This document shows, one piece after another, positions 42,801 through 53,799 of a stretch of DNA of 64,000 bases. The DNA comes from Riptortus pedestris (lineage: Eukaryota > Arthropoda > Insecta > Hemiptera > Alydidae). Location: the NCBI GenBank assembly GCA_019009955.1, contig CM032231.1, positions 93,903,001-93,967,000 of the forward strand, read 5' to 3'. Under the pieces are notes generated by a model. That model saw only the letters and a list, made by a program, of their open reading frames with translations. It was not told where the DNA came from and searched no databases. Position numbers and translations under genes: made by a program. Positions within the stretch are counted from its first letter, which is position 1. Every line of letters starts with the position of its first letter.

Positions 42801-45800
42801 TCTAGTTTATATGATTTCTACTATCAGGCATAAAACTAATATGAAAGTTGGTCAAGCAGATATATGGTGCACATATGATTTCACTTACTATCTGTTTCCT
42901 ATTTATCTCATAAAAAGAAGTCTATGTAAACAGAAATAGAAATACCTGCTGGATACGAGATGTTTAGTGATTCAGTTACTCTGTGATAATTACAAGAGTA
43001 GGAGTGTGGATTTACTGAGACTGAATACTATAAAATGCCAGTGTCTTGGTTTGATGTTCAAGATCAGACAAAAATGTATAGAACAACATTTATTGGACAT
43101 TAAATTTGAATTGGTTTGGTTGTATACAATCAATCGATCCAACTCATAATAACTGAGATATTATGAATATACGCTTTTCCTCCCCTCTAGTCCCCCCATG
43201 TCTGATTTTAGCCATTGACAGGTATTATCATTATTTTTGCTTGAAACAGTTGAATATTGAGTATGATATTGATAAAATAAAAATCATATAGTCTAGAACG
43301 TAAAAATTGATGATATCACACAAGCATATTTGAGTATAACTAACAGTAAAAGTGTAATGAAAACAATATTTTGTATTTATGTTTGGAATAGTACATTTAG
43401 ATATTACAAATATTCGAGATTATAAGTTGATCCAAAATATTTTTTTCCTACATTCAGCATATAATAGACTAGCTATGTTATCCATTATTGATGGGTTGAA
43501 ATAAGAATGGCTTTCCCAAGATATACAAAGTTTGGTTCTCTCATCTCATAATCTCATCATTTTTGTCATGTAACACAAATGGCCGTTAAGTTCAAGAAAA
43601 ATATGTTCTAAACAAAAGTGTTCTTAATGATTGTTTAATCCCCCCCCCCTCCTAGGTGAAAAATCATGTATTCGTATAGCCTATGTTGTTCCTTGGGTTA
43701 GTTGAAATGCAAATATAAATGCTCTTTGAAATCCTTTGACCAGTTTTTATGTGCTTGAGTAACAAACAAGAATTTCTATTTTTATGCCATTTTTTTAGAG
43801 TAACTTGAAACGTGAAAAAAAAAAATTTATCCCTGCAAAATATTATTATTATTATTTATGGCCACTTTTTGCAACTACTGCTAATTGGGATGGGTTATCT
43901 ACAGGTTACCACCCTTTTCTAGCCAGGGTGGGACTAAGGATTTTATTTAATGAATTTCGTCACTAAATAAATTCCTCTGCCCAAGCGAACTCGCCACTCT
44001 ACCCTGCAAAGTAGAAACATCAACAAAAGCAAATCGAATTTCAGTGAAACTTTAGATTTTTATTTACATAAATTTACTTGCATTCATTTCTTCCAATTAA
44101 TTATTACAGGGGTTAGGGCATACAGATGTAAAGTTTCTAGCACCTCTATACATCATACTGATAGAAATACTCAACCTAATTGACAATTGTATAAAACCAA
44201 ATTGAATAACTGGAGTTCTTCCATAAATAAAATAGATATTTCTAACTTATTTAATAATTTTGAACTTACTATCTTCATAGGGAATGCTTTATGGACTATA
44301 GTTGGTCATGAAGAAGCTATTGTTTCATTACATTTTAATAATGATGGAAGACAAATCCTTACTGGCTCATTTGACAGTAATATATATCTCTGGGATGTTC
44401 GAAGTGAACGGTAATCTTACACAGATTTCTTAAATTGTTTACATTTACTTAGTGTTAACACCATAGGATTAAATTTTATAACACTACCTAATCATTTACT
44501 ATACAAACTTTAGTGAATTCCTAATATGACATTTAGCCTTGTAATTAAATGGAATGTCTTACCCCTAACATTTTTTTATAGAGCTGTGAACAGCTAGCAC
44601 TGACATATTTTCATTTATGACTCACTCTTATGACATATCTGGTAGTTATATAAGGTAGGTTTCATTAGTATATAACATTATTTATGAAGCAGCCTAAACA
44701 AAGCACCAATCACTTAGCCTTGTTTTAAAAGAAATAGGAAGTAATATGTTATCATTGAACCACAGATCCACAGCATTGTATTAGTCAAGTGTTGATAAAA
44801 AGGTCCTGGGAAGTAAATATTCATAAAGGAAAAACAAAGTATTTCTGGATAAGGTGGGAGGGGGTTGAGAGAAAATTAATTTAATATCACCTGAACAACA
44901 GGATTGTGATCTTACCGGGCTCTGAGAAGGGAAAAAGACTAAAAAATCTCATGTCCACCTGACTTCCTTGTACTCCTATTAAATTAACAAAATGTTTGGT
45001 TGGAGTTCATTTAAAATTATTTCATTTGGAAGAGATATATACAGTTTAAAAAATGTCCTAGAACATAATTTATAGATCTTTTCATGATAAACTAAAATAA
45101 TTTTTAATGTGAATTTCTTAAATCTTTAATACATACAGAGGAATTTCTAATTTTTTATTTTCACCCACCTAGAGACGCCCCCTCTCCCTTAGTCAACTGA
45201 TTTTGATCAACTAGACATAACAAAAATCCAAATATGAAGTTTCAACATTCTAAGGTTATCTGTTTTCGAGTTATATTCAGAAACTAGTCAAAATGGGTTC
45301 AGGGAGAGCTAAAATTTTGTTGAATTCTGAAATTTAAACTTTTTACTTTGCATAAGGAAGTAAAAAGAATAAAATTGATTGTCTGAGATCTACTGTAAAT
45401 GTTAGAAGAAATGTAAAAGCTAAAAGAGAAGACTATATTGTTCCAGAATGACTGAAGTTGATAAATCTGGTTAAACAAACGTTGTAAATAGTATGTAAAA
45501 CATAAGAAAGACATTGTTGAAGATGCAGCTGAACTTGAAAAAGGGTTGCTCCAACTTAAATATCTACACTTGGAATAAGGGAGTCAGGACAAAACTTAGC
45601 TAAAGATGAGAACACTAGGACTCTGAAAGAAGGAAAGTGAATGAGCTGGGTCAAGAACTGGGAGAGAGGAAGGAAACCGAACTGAAAAACTCTGTAGTTA
45701 AGGCTGGAAATTCAAGTTTCAAATTCTGAACAAGTATCTTATGGTATCCCAATGTTCATCTCCATGATAAGATTAATTTCAATGTTTGATCCATACAAAG

Positions 45801-48800
45801 TTGATAACCATACATTTAAATGGTTAAATGGAAGCCTACGTGAACAACCATACATTTCTTGGTTAAAAGACAAATTCCAATGATTCATGGCAATTCTTAG
45901 AATATAAATTTCATGTTTCTGGAATATTCTTTAGAAATGTTGAAACAGTTCCTAAAAGAACATTCAATTTTTTAATGACTAGTCTGCTCATGATGAGCTA
46001 ATGTGTGGCCCATGGGTTTTCAAAACAATTGTACAGTATTCATCATACTGAATGAGTGTGTGGTTATATAATCCATAATTCAAGATTGAATAGCTGTTCA
46101 TTAGTTTGAGTGGTATGCTTACTTCAATTTCTCACTTTCCGAATAAAAATATTGGTTAAACTGAAAAATAATTATTCAAAACTTGAATTGCTTTGTGGAG
46201 GAGCAGGTCTTTTCCATATTCATAAAAAAAAGATGTCATTACCAGTAGTTATAGTCATATGGATTTTTTATTTTAGAAAAATAGCAAGTTTTTTAGAACA
46301 CAAAGAAGAAGTCAGTAATTGTGTATTTAATTTTGATTGCTCACTTATTGTTAGTGGTGCTGTCGACAAAACTTCTAAAGTTTGGGATGTACAAAGTGAA
46401 AAATGCATTTACTCAATAGATTACACTGACGAGGTATGTATATTATTTTTGGGATTTTGTATTCTTATGCAAAACTTATTTAGATTTAAGGTTTACTGGA
46501 AAGTAATGGAGTTAGATCTTTTCAAACAGCATTATTTACGATACCATAACAAATATTTAAAATTATTTGATATAGCCCCCTTCGGCATCTACATATTACT
46601 TCCAGGGGCTCTTCTGTACATCCTGAAATTGATGGTTTGGCTTTATGAAACAAAAACTCTGTCAGGAAAAGGCCAAGACTGTGTGGAGTCTGGGCAAAAA
46701 GTTTATCTATCTAGGAACTCTTAGACCTATAGAGATGATTTACTATGTAGGTGCTGAGCATAAAAAAATTCCTTTCGAGCTTGGAAGATCTTTTTCTAAA
46801 TAATGGGGTTATAAAAAAAAAAAGTGCTCGTTTTATCAAATTTAAGATTGCTAAGCACTGTAAATATTTAATCCTATTTAATACGTACCAGCACTTACAA
46901 TTACTAATCCCTTTAGAGTATTCTCTAAGCTTGTTTAATCTCATTCGGCATCTTCAATAAAACCTCAGTTAAGTTATTTGTTTCAAAGAAGAAACATGGC
47001 AGTGTCCTACAAAATTCTTATAATTTTAAGGCATTACTGAAAAAATAAAGTTTACAGCAACTGAAGCTTAGCGTAAAGTTATTAAATATGAAGGGGAAGG
47101 TGTCCTTGACCAGCTCACTATGTGGGGTTGGTTTGAAAAATTTAGAGTGGAGATATGACATTGGAAAGGAAGAAGGGCTCTGGGTGACCATTAATGGATA
47201 TTGAGTCAAATTCATCCTCAAGTACTCGCTAACTCGTCGTGTCTTGAAAGATACTGTTAGTCGCCATCTACTCTCCTTGGGAAAGGCTAAAAAAGCAGTA
47301 GGCTGGTCCCTCAGCAATCAGCTAAGAGATTAGAAATTTGTGAACATTTATTTGAAAACCCCTTCTGTTATGAGATTTTACTGGAAGATTGTCAACTACT
47401 CGTGAGAAATTGCTAGATCATTATCAAACTGCTTTTCCGGTTGCTGCAAGGGGGCAATTTGAAAAAAATAAATCCATACTTTCATTTTTAGAATTTTGAG
47501 TTTGTTATTCATCATGAATTTGTTCCTGATGTATGCACTATGAATTTTGAACTTTACTGCGAACAACTGAAAAGACTGTACGTGAAGTTGTCAGAAAATT
47601 ATCCTGCTTTGATCAACCGAAAAGGAGTTTTATTCCAACCAGATAATGGTCATTGTCACACTTCCTGTTAAACCAATCAAAAGTTTAAAGAACTTTCTGG
47701 GTTCGAATTCCTGTCTCATTCACCAAATAGTCCAGACCTTGCACCATCGGATTATTACTTGTTTTGATCCATGGCCCATTTTCTTCAAGATAAAACATTT
47801 GATAATTTTGCGGAAGCTGAAATTGCAGTCCAAGAGTTATTTGACAGCCATCCCAGGGAATGGTGCCAGTGTAAGATCGAGCAATTGGCTAGCAGATGGC
47901 TAATGAAGGTAGATAATAATGGACTATACTTTGAGTATTAATTGTATTTTATATGAAAGAAATAATAATACAAATATATGATTGAAAAATGGCCATTTTT
48001 TTTATTCACCCCATTATCTTGGGTATGCCTATGTGGTAGATAGCATTGCCTAGACACCCTTGGGCATTGTCACACTTGCAAGAATGGAGGCTGTCCAGAG
48101 GAAGGGATACATTGCACATCCCTACCTCCTTAATCTTACCACCTTAGAACAGAAAAGATCCGAGTTCCTGAAGGCTAGTGTAGTCATTTTTTTAGGTACC
48201 TAAAAGACTGAGATTAGGTCAGTAGTTGACCATTTACTGCTCTTAAAAGTCTTAATTTCCTATAAGGAGGTTTATAAAAGAGACCCTAGTGCTGCTTATG
48301 ACAAGAGTGGACTCGACTCTGGCAGCACTGAAAAGCTGAGAGACCACCTATTCTTGATGAACTTTTAACAAGCCCAGACTAATTGGAATTTTTTTTGGGG
48401 TTGGGGAGTAATATTACAATATATTTTGAACAGCCACTCTATATTTACTACAATGATATAATTTCTTATTTGTTAAATGCTCATGCTGTCTGAAATTTAA
48501 AAGCCAAACGTTTTATGCAAGTATATTTTAATAGTTTCTAGCTCTAATACATGTCTCTAATGTTTCTTCAGGTTCTTGACGTTAATTTTGACAGTAAAGG
48601 AAGGAAATTTGCTACTGCGTGCTCTGATGGATTTGTTAAAATATTTGACTTATCAAAGGGAAAAATTAAAAATATTTCTAGTCTTATTGGCCACCAGAAG
48701 GAAGTTTCTAAAGTAAGTTTCAAATTTAGAAAAATATTTTCAGGGTAAATGAATTTTTGCAATTTGAAGAAATGATGATTTGATGCTCTAAATTAAAGTC

Positions 48801-49072
48801 AAGACTGTAAAAGTGGTCTGTGAAATACTCTTCTTGGTCTTATGTCAACTTTAATAATCTATAATTTTATTTATTTTTTTTAGTAATATGTGCATAAAGC
48901 CAGTGTCCATGCATTTAGGTCACATGAAGTGAATCTATGTTTATAAATGACACTCTAGCTTACCCAATCACAATTAAATAAATTTATCCATCAAGGGAAT
49001 TAAAGAGCCATGCATCTATTTATTTTTTAAAAATATTATCACATTATATATACATATATAGTAATACAATTG

Positions 49073-49106
<34 letters not shown>

Positions 49107-49999
49107 CAGGTTAGAAAAGTTGAGATAGATGGTGATTAGTTATAAGCTATAGTTTCAATAGTTAAAAAATATATTATACAAAAATAATGTTAAAATTATT
49201 ATCTCGCCAAAGATGTTCAAAGCATTTTATATAAAAAATTCACCAGGCCTGACTTTCCTGGTGAATAGCAAGTGTGATTTCAAAGAGTGGTTTAGACTTC
49301 ATAATTAATTCTTCATGTTGTAATTAAAAAGTGGAGAGATCTTCCATGATGTAAAAATGAGGTGAGAGAATTACTTAATGTGGTCAGCTCGGAGTTCTGT
49401 GGCAGAGAGAGCCTCTAAAATATTTGTAGACTTTGATTTTCTTTAAGAAAGATGTGTTCATACCATGAACAATAAATTTTTGCTGTTCAGATGAAATTTT
49501 TCATCTTTTAAATACTTTCTTTTCACATTTAATATATGTCTGCCTGCTACAACTAGAACAGCACTCCTAACAGTGATGGGCAAATTCTTCAACTGAATAT
49601 ATCCGCGACTGTTGAAAACCTTTTGAATTTCCGTGACTTTTGAAACCTTTCGAATTTGAGTACAACCTCAATAAGGCTCCGTTAAGGGTAAACTGCTAAA
49701 AGAAAATCTACTTCAATTTTTATTTATTTATTTTTCTAATCACAGCAAATAACTAAAATTTAACTAATAAATTTCAGGTGTCTTTCAGCCCAGGAGGAGG
49801 ACTGGTGCTTACTGGATCATCTGATGGAACCTGCAGGCTATGGCTAACTGACAGTGGGATTTGTAGACAAATTCTTGTTCATAGAGATGAAGTTTTTAAC
49901 TGTATATTCTCCTATGATGGGTCATTAATTATCTCAGTAGGAAACGACTCTGTTTGTAAGATTTGGTCACAAAGTGATGTTCAACTTAATGTCAATTAA
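35503..49999 (+). CDS. DAW1: dynein assembly factor with WD repeat domains 1 (complete, 9 exons, 424 aa)
   Basis: DAW1 (ODA16/WDR69 family) is a cytoplasmic adaptor that carries preassembled outer-arm dynein into cilia and flagella by intraflagellar transport. Exons: 35503-35542, 35617-35689, 37229-37432, 39017-39139, 42413-42597, 44281-44410, 46277-46433, 48572-48712, 49778-49999; phases agree throughout. The N terminus [14 protein letters not shown] and the following [11 protein letters not shown] match the family start (MKLKSLLLRYYPPGI in human). After a helical region come eight WD repeats, among them [68 protein letters not shown] and [12 protein letters not shown]. Length is close to the vertebrate 415. 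In an insect the likely site of use is sperm flagella and ciliated sensory neurons (inference). Confidence 0.96.
35617..35689 (+). CDS. DAW1: DAW1 exon 2
   Basis: It follows a long T tract and GCAG acceptor and encodes [20 protein letters not shown] and DLNP, the conserved pre-WD segment. Donor GTAAGA, phase 2. Confidence 0.9.
36789..36832. repeat. (TA)n microsatellite in DAW1 intron 2
   Basis: About 22 AT units followed by GTATGTATATTTATATAA, not inside a recognisable Helentron-like copy. Confidence 0.95.
37229..37432 (+). CDS. DAW1: DAW1 exon 3
   Basis: It encodes the helical linker ([25 protein letters not shown]) and the first strand [15 protein letters not shown]. Phase 2 end at GTATAT. 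Confidence 0.93.
37500..37605 (+). mobile_element. SINE head fragment
   Basis: CATGCGAGTTAAGGGGGTTG, TAATCTCACAAGGTAAATTT and TTTTGATTCCCGCCTAGGCA match the tRNA-like head; the body is missing after AGGAAGTTGATT. Confidence 0.7.
38000..38543 (+). mobile_element. Helentron-like element, diverged, tail end
   Basis: CATCTCCTGGGTAGGGACGA, TGGGCATTTGAAGAAATTG and GATTTCCTTTAAGGGAATTC with a worn end. A short (CA)n replaces the TA tract at about 38393-38409. In DAW1 intron 3. Confidence 0.65.
38640..38788 (-). mobile_element. SINE, diverged
   Basis: Reverse orientation: TTTCTAGCCACATGGGACTA, TTATTTAATGATTTCTCCAC and GAGAATCAAACTCACAACTC (B box) then TACCAAGTGAGATTAAAACC. Confidence 0.65.
39017..39139 (+). 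CDS. DAW1: DAW1 exon 4 (WD1 and start of WD2)
   Basis: It encodes [18 protein letters not shown] and [15 protein letters not shown]. Donor GTAAGA, phase 2. Confidence 0.94.
40160..41115 (+). mobile_element. degenerate LINE reverse transcriptase
   Basis: Frames with stops and shifts read [20 protein letters not shown] (the IDF-AYDS motif before the RT active site), a degraded R-G--QGN stretch, [16 protein letters not shown] and further on [10 protein letters not shown], matching the order in arthropod LINE endonuclease/RT proteins. Many stops show it is long dead. Confidence 0.7.
41606..42290 (-). mobile_element. LINE C-terminal remnant, opposite orientation
   Basis: On the minus strand [20 protein letters not shown] is followed, after a frameshift, by [40 protein letters not shown] and [11 protein letters not shown]. 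These are the LYGSE-W and LLG-I-RHND...GRGRPRK tail of LINE reverse transcriptases. Confidence 0.75.
42413..42597 (+). CDS. DAW1: DAW1 exon 5 (WD2 end, WD3)
   Basis: It encodes [20 protein letters not shown], where the usual K-L/V-W-D is replaced by C-I-T-D, then [14 protein letters not shown] and [17 protein letters not shown]. Donor GTATGT, phase 1. Confidence 0.94.
42955..43300 (+). mobile_element. Helentron-like element, internal fragment
   Basis: CAAAAATGTATAGAACAACA, ATCCAACTCATAATAACTGA and TGATTTTAGCCATTGACAGG match the core between head and microsatellite; neither terminus is present. Confidence 0.5.
43840..44001 (-). mobile_element. tRNA-derived SINE with 9-bp target duplication
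   Basis: Reverse orientation, 5' truncated at the B box: CTTTTCTAGCCAGGGTGGGA and GCGAACTCGCCACTCTA. CCCTGCAAA occurs at 43831-43839 and 44002-44010. In DAW1 intron 5. Confidence 0.85.
44281..44410 (+). CDS. DAW1: DAW1 exon 6 (WD4)
   Basis: It encodes [20 protein letters not shown] and [15 protein letters not shown]. Donor GTAATC, phase 2. Confidence 0.94.
44985..45305 (+). repeat. unclassified repeat E
   Basis: AAATGTCCTAGAACATAATT, CTTTTCATGATAAAC, CCCCCTCTCCCTTAGTCAAC and AACTAGTCAAAATGGGTTCA in the same order as at 33360-34515. Confidence 0.6.
46277..46433 (+). CDS. DAW1: DAW1 exon 7 (WD5)
   Basis: It encodes [20 protein letters not shown] and [17 protein letters not shown]. The open frame runs on past the exon, but the GTATGT donor after GACGAG joins in frame to exon 8. 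Confidence 0.93.
47035..47942 (+). pseudogene. mariner transposase pseudogene
   Basis: Fragments in shifting frames read [83 protein letters not shown] and [14 protein letters not shown]. The D in QPDNGHCH and the [11 protein letters not shown] block are the second and third catalytic positions of mariner (DD34D) transposases. Several stops and frameshifts make it non-functional. It lies in DAW1 intron 7. Terminal repeats were not found. Confidence 0.88.
48572..48712 (+). CDS. DAW1: DAW1 exon 8 (WD6)
   Basis: It encodes [31 protein letters not shown] and GHQKEVSK. Both ends are phase 0 with a perfect GTAAGT donor. Confidence 0.94.
49079..49106. repeat. (TA)n microsatellite
   Basis: Fourteen AT units in DAW1 intron 8, outside recognised elements. 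Confidence 0.9.
49600..49702 (+). mobile_element. Helentron-like element, tail fragment
   Basis: GAGTACAACCTCAATAAGGC, GTTAAGGGTAAACTGCTAAA: tail sequence with a damaged palindrome, ending 76 bp before DAW1 exon 9. Confidence 0.6.
49778..49999 (+). CDS. DAW1: DAW1 exon 9 (WD7, WD8, stop)
   Basis: It encodes [20 protein letters not shown] followed by LWLTDSG, then [19 protein letters not shown] and NDSVCKIW. The frame ends in TAA shortly after the last blade, as in family members. Confidence 0.95.
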   Translation: MSFSPGGGLVLTGSSDGTCRLWLTDSGICRQILVHRDEVFNCIFSYDGSLIISVGNDSVCKIWSQSDVQLNVN

Positions 50000-50268
50000 A
50001 TAATTATTTTTGTTTAATAAGTTAATTTAATTGAGAATCCATTGAGCCATTCAAAACCATTATTGAGTATACTCTGTATTAATACAACAGATTTCTGATA
50101 AAAGTTGACTTTTTATAAAATGTTTTGGCACATCAAATTTTTTTTTTGAGTGTTTTCTATATATTTTGCTAAAGAACCTATTGCATTCACTGTGATTCTG
50201 TTTTAGTTAAATATAAATCGAGCACCTTTCTTTTCAATTTTACCATTATCAGTAACCATTTTATACTT

Positions 50269-50565
50269 TTATTTAATTGTTGTTTTTATATGGGCACCAG
50301 TGTCAATTTTTACTTTGCGGGGGTGTTTTGTTGCCTGCATGGACAGTTGGGAAATATAGTGGTGTAATGTATAATTGTTATCATACCTGTCACACTGGGA
50401 CTGGGTGGAGACCGTCGTCACTGGCTGATGGTGGAGCTCTTTTGATGCAATGGCACCATCTTCAAGCCCGTCAAAAAGTTGACTGACAACAGTATCATTT
50501 ATCACTGGTGGTTCTAACTCTTTATTTGTATAATTCTTACTTTTTGGATAATGAATGTTTGGCAC
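50269..50565 (-). pseudogene. possible retroelement fragment with a protease-like DTGA
   Basis: The minus-strand frame ends HPRKVKIDTGAHIKTTIK, which resembles the V-DTGA active-site segment of retropepsins, and contains VSQLFDGLEDGAIASKEL. The remainder is not recognisable. Weak call from a short motif, supported by shared sequence with the repeat at 21526. Confidence 0.3.
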
Positions 50566-50846
50566 TATAGAAAAATCAGTAAATCAAGGAGTAACTTTAT
50601 TGACCTTTTCTAATAGACTAAATACTAAATTTAGCAATATGTAAATTTGTATTTTACTGAAATGTTGGCAAGCTGACATAGTTTTATTATAACCTAAGTG
50701 ACCGTCAAGCGTATAAGGTAAGGATAGTACTAAATTTACCTTTTAAACTAAATAAGAACTTATGATCTTTGTTTTTTGTATGAATTTTCTTTCAGAGCAA
50801 TACAGACTTACACCACAATATTTCTCAGACATCCTTATTATAGTTT

Positions 50847-50852
50847 AATAAA
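50847..50852 (+). terminator. candidate DAW1 polyadenylation signal
   Basis: AATAAA in TTTAATAAATA about 850 bases after the stop; another at 50955-50960. AT-rich context makes chance matches common. Confidence 0.3.
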
Positions 50853-51282
50853 TATACTATTGGAGACTGATAGTCTAGAAAAGTAATTGAATATCAACAT
50901 TGCTTCTCCTTTTTAACATAATATAAACAGCTGTAATTGTAAGAATTCACTACAAATAAAGTTTTTCAAATTCTTATAGCCCTATTTTCTTCTATTACCT
51001 TTGGAACAGTTATTATTATTATTAATAATAAGCCCTTTTGTACAAGTACGTATCAATCTGTCTATAAAAGTATTTATCAATCTGTGGGGCCTCCTCTACA
51101 CGAGGCGGCGGTAAGAGCCCAACTTCCTGTGGGACCAGTCATACTGAGAAGTGGGGGCCAGCACTCCAACTCACATTCTTTGATTTTAAAGTCCAATGTT
51201 CTAACTTCCATGTTGATTCCCACTATGGTCTAGTTATAAATAACCATTTATTTTCTTTTATAGCGTTGTAAAGGTGTTTCAG

Positions 51283-51455
51283 CTTAAGAAAATTGGTATA
51301 CTTTTAGACTTGGGTTTGATTCCCATGTAGGCATTGGAATTTATTTTATCAGAAACTCAACTAATTAAATCATTTCCCCGACCAGGGCTAGAAAAGTGTG
51401 GTAACCAGCAGATAATCCATTCTGACAAGCTTAGATAAATGCATAGATAAATGAG
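51283..51455 (+). mobile_element. SINE, diverged
   Basis: TTGGGTTTGATTCCCATGTA (B box), TTGGAATTTATTTTATC, ACCAGGGCTAGAAAAGTGTG and CAGATAATCCATTCTGAC follow the family order. Confidence 0.65.
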
Positions 51456-51629
51456 TCGTTATAAGGCTCCTTTTAATCTATTTATAAACAGCTTGGTGAT
51501 GATATTTTTCACATTAAAACCAAGAGCTAGTTATCTGTCTCGGCAGTTTACTCCTCCATACTCACTTTTTGGATACTCTACATTAACTACAGACTGTCCA
51601 TAATTTGAAAACAATGCAGTAGAGGCAAC

Positions 51630-52117
51630 TGAGGACACTTTCTACAGCTTCATCCCAGATAACAAAAATGAGGTCCATTGAAAACTGTATACACACGTAC
51701 ACACACATGCACTCATACTCTATCTTGAATATTAATTGAGATAGGTGCATTTTTTAGTCCCCAGTCTTCGGTATGCCTCCACTTCTACCCAAGTCACATA
51801 AACATCAAGCTGTTATATCATGAAACACATTATTCAAATCTAAATGCTCAAATTTTTTCATTGAACTTTTCTGAAAAGTTGCATTGAACCAATCTTATGG
51901 CAAATTTAATTACCTAAAATGTTGTTATATACATTTTTTCTCTATCTTGAATCTTAATTGAGATATTTGCACTTTTTAACATGTCTTCAGTAAATCCCCA
52001 CTTCTAGACATCAGATTTGTATTTAGAAATAGAGAATATATGATGAAATGAGATCAGTAGTATCTGATAACAGCTCGTGGGAAAACTGCTTAGACTAGGC
52101 AGCTCCTGCATGACGGA
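51630..52117 (-). mobile_element. Helentron-like element, tail missing
   Basis: Reverse orientation: ACAAAAATGAGGTCCATTGA, a (CA)n stretch at 51692-51712 in place of (TA)n, and the head GCAGCTCCTGCATGACGGAC. Confidence 0.7.
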
Positions 52118-53421
52118 CTTTTCATATTGAATAATTATTTAATGGATAATTAATCGGGGAACCAAAAATAATTAAAACTTGAACTATTTATTTGTTTATT
52201 TATCTAAAAAAAAAACACAAACACACAAAAGAAGATATTCATATATCCTATATATACATAAAGAATTTATTTTATGGCAGCTTATTTTCTGTATGCATAA
52301 AACACTTATTTATATACCACAATTATTTATTACAATAAATTAATTACAAAAATTACTTTACAGTATATTTCTTTAGTTTAAGAAACTAAAATCACTAAAA
52401 TATGTGCATTATAACTAGCAAAAAATATACATATTTAGCTCAACCTAATAAGAAGAAAGGATATCTGGATGTTACATAAACAAATTTAGAAGCGATATAA
52501 AAAAAAAAAAAAAATGATAATTAAATTGGCACATTATTTTAAATGAGTTATATTCAAAACACAGCTCAAAATGGATGCTATGCACAATTTGAAGTTGGTA
52601 ACTGTACCATAAAGTTCTTTAAAGCTAATTTTTGAAACAATGATTCTATAATATTTTTTTCCTTCTCGAAGTGATCAATGAAATACATTTCACAATGTAA
52701 TGATCTGCTAGCAAACCAATTAATTTCAAAATGGTGGTATGGTTTTTTAATGAAGCAATTTATGAGAAAAAGAAACTGGGCACAAAGCTATAAATTAATG
52801 ATTCATGTGTACTTTTGTTTATTATTACATTAATTTTTAAATATAGTTTTTTTAATTAGCTCGAATGTTAAGCATTTAATTTTAAATATTCTTGAATAGA
52901 GTAATTGCTATTGATATACTATACTCTAAATAATGTTGAACAAACAATTTCATTGATATCTTACCTCTCAAATATTTGTGATTTGTTTTTGTATTTTGCA
53001 CTTATTATTATTGACAACAACTATATGCTTTAATATTTTATTCACATGCACTAAATTTGCTTCGTAGTAGGTATTATTTTAGTATAGAGGGCCAATATTC
53101 ATTATCATTAAGCTTTAACTATCTATGGGGAAATGTCTTCTTATATTGGGAATATAACTGAAAAAGGTTTCAAATTGTACAGAAACATTGCTTCAAGTTA
53201 TCTCAATCTTGCATAGCATGCCATTAAAAAAAAATTGTCATTTTATGTTTTATATATATACACATTATTGAGAATAAGTACATATACATTTTTAGTTAAA
53301 ATTTAATATTTCATTGTAAATCAAGTGAGATTATATTATGTTAAAGGCACACACAGTCTTTGAATGGAATTATAATAACATTTAATCTTTTTATCAAAGA
53401 TTTAGTAATTAAATTAAGTTG

Positions 53422-53427
53422 TTTATT
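53422..53427 (-). terminator. candidate TNF-gene polyadenylation signal
   Basis: AATAAA on the minus strand, 88 bases after the stop codon, a normal spacing for a short 3' UTR. Confidence 0.4.
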
Positions 53428-53514
53428 AGTATTCGTACTTTGACTCTGGTACCATTCAGAGTATTCGATACAACTTGGTCTTTCTTTGACTGTACAAACT
53501 ATATTACCTCATTG

Positions 53515-53799
53515 CTAACTTCTGCTGGAAGGGAGGGAGATAACTTGGAAAAGCCCAAAGAAACTCTTATAAGGTTCAAAGACGCTGTATCTTTCAACAT
53601 TGTCAACCTCTCTTATTGTGATACGATCTCCTTCTTTCAGATGAATTAGGCCGCCAGTGAAACAGGAATTCTTTTTATGGGGAACTCTGTTCGGAATCCA
53701 ACTGTCATGATGTAGGTTCGTAAGAGAACACTGGAACACAGGATCTCCATTGACGTATACCCTGTATCCATTCATGTCGTGGTTATCTGCGTAAAATAT
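53515..53799 (-). CDS. TNF ligand last exon
   Basis: It follows a TTTTTTTTCAG acceptor and encodes IFYADNHDMNGYRVYVNGD, FQCSL, NSCFTGGLIHLKEGDRITI and KSFFGLFQV, then a short serine-rich tail and stop. Confidence 0.93.
   Translation of the reverse strand: MFYADNHDMNGYRVYVNGDPVFQCSLTNLHHDSWIPNRVPHKKNSCFTGGLIHLKEGDRITIREVDNVERYSVFEPYKSFFGLFQVISLPSSRS

Larger units (their letters stand above)
50000..53514. other. DAW1-TNF intergenic region
   Basis: DAW1 3' UTR, a possible retroelement fragment at 50269-50565, SINE 51283-51455 and a Helentron-like copy to 52117. From 52120 to 53420 I see only AT-rich sequence. Confidence 0.6.

Noticed and set aside
46110..46724. 204-codon plus-strand ORF
   Set aside because: Only 46277-46433 is DAW1 exon 7. 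The flanks are intron read-through; splice sites on both sides and phase with neighbours exclude the longer reading.
47018..47317. 99-codon minus-strand ORF
   Set aside because: Antisense shadow of the mariner transposase remnant.
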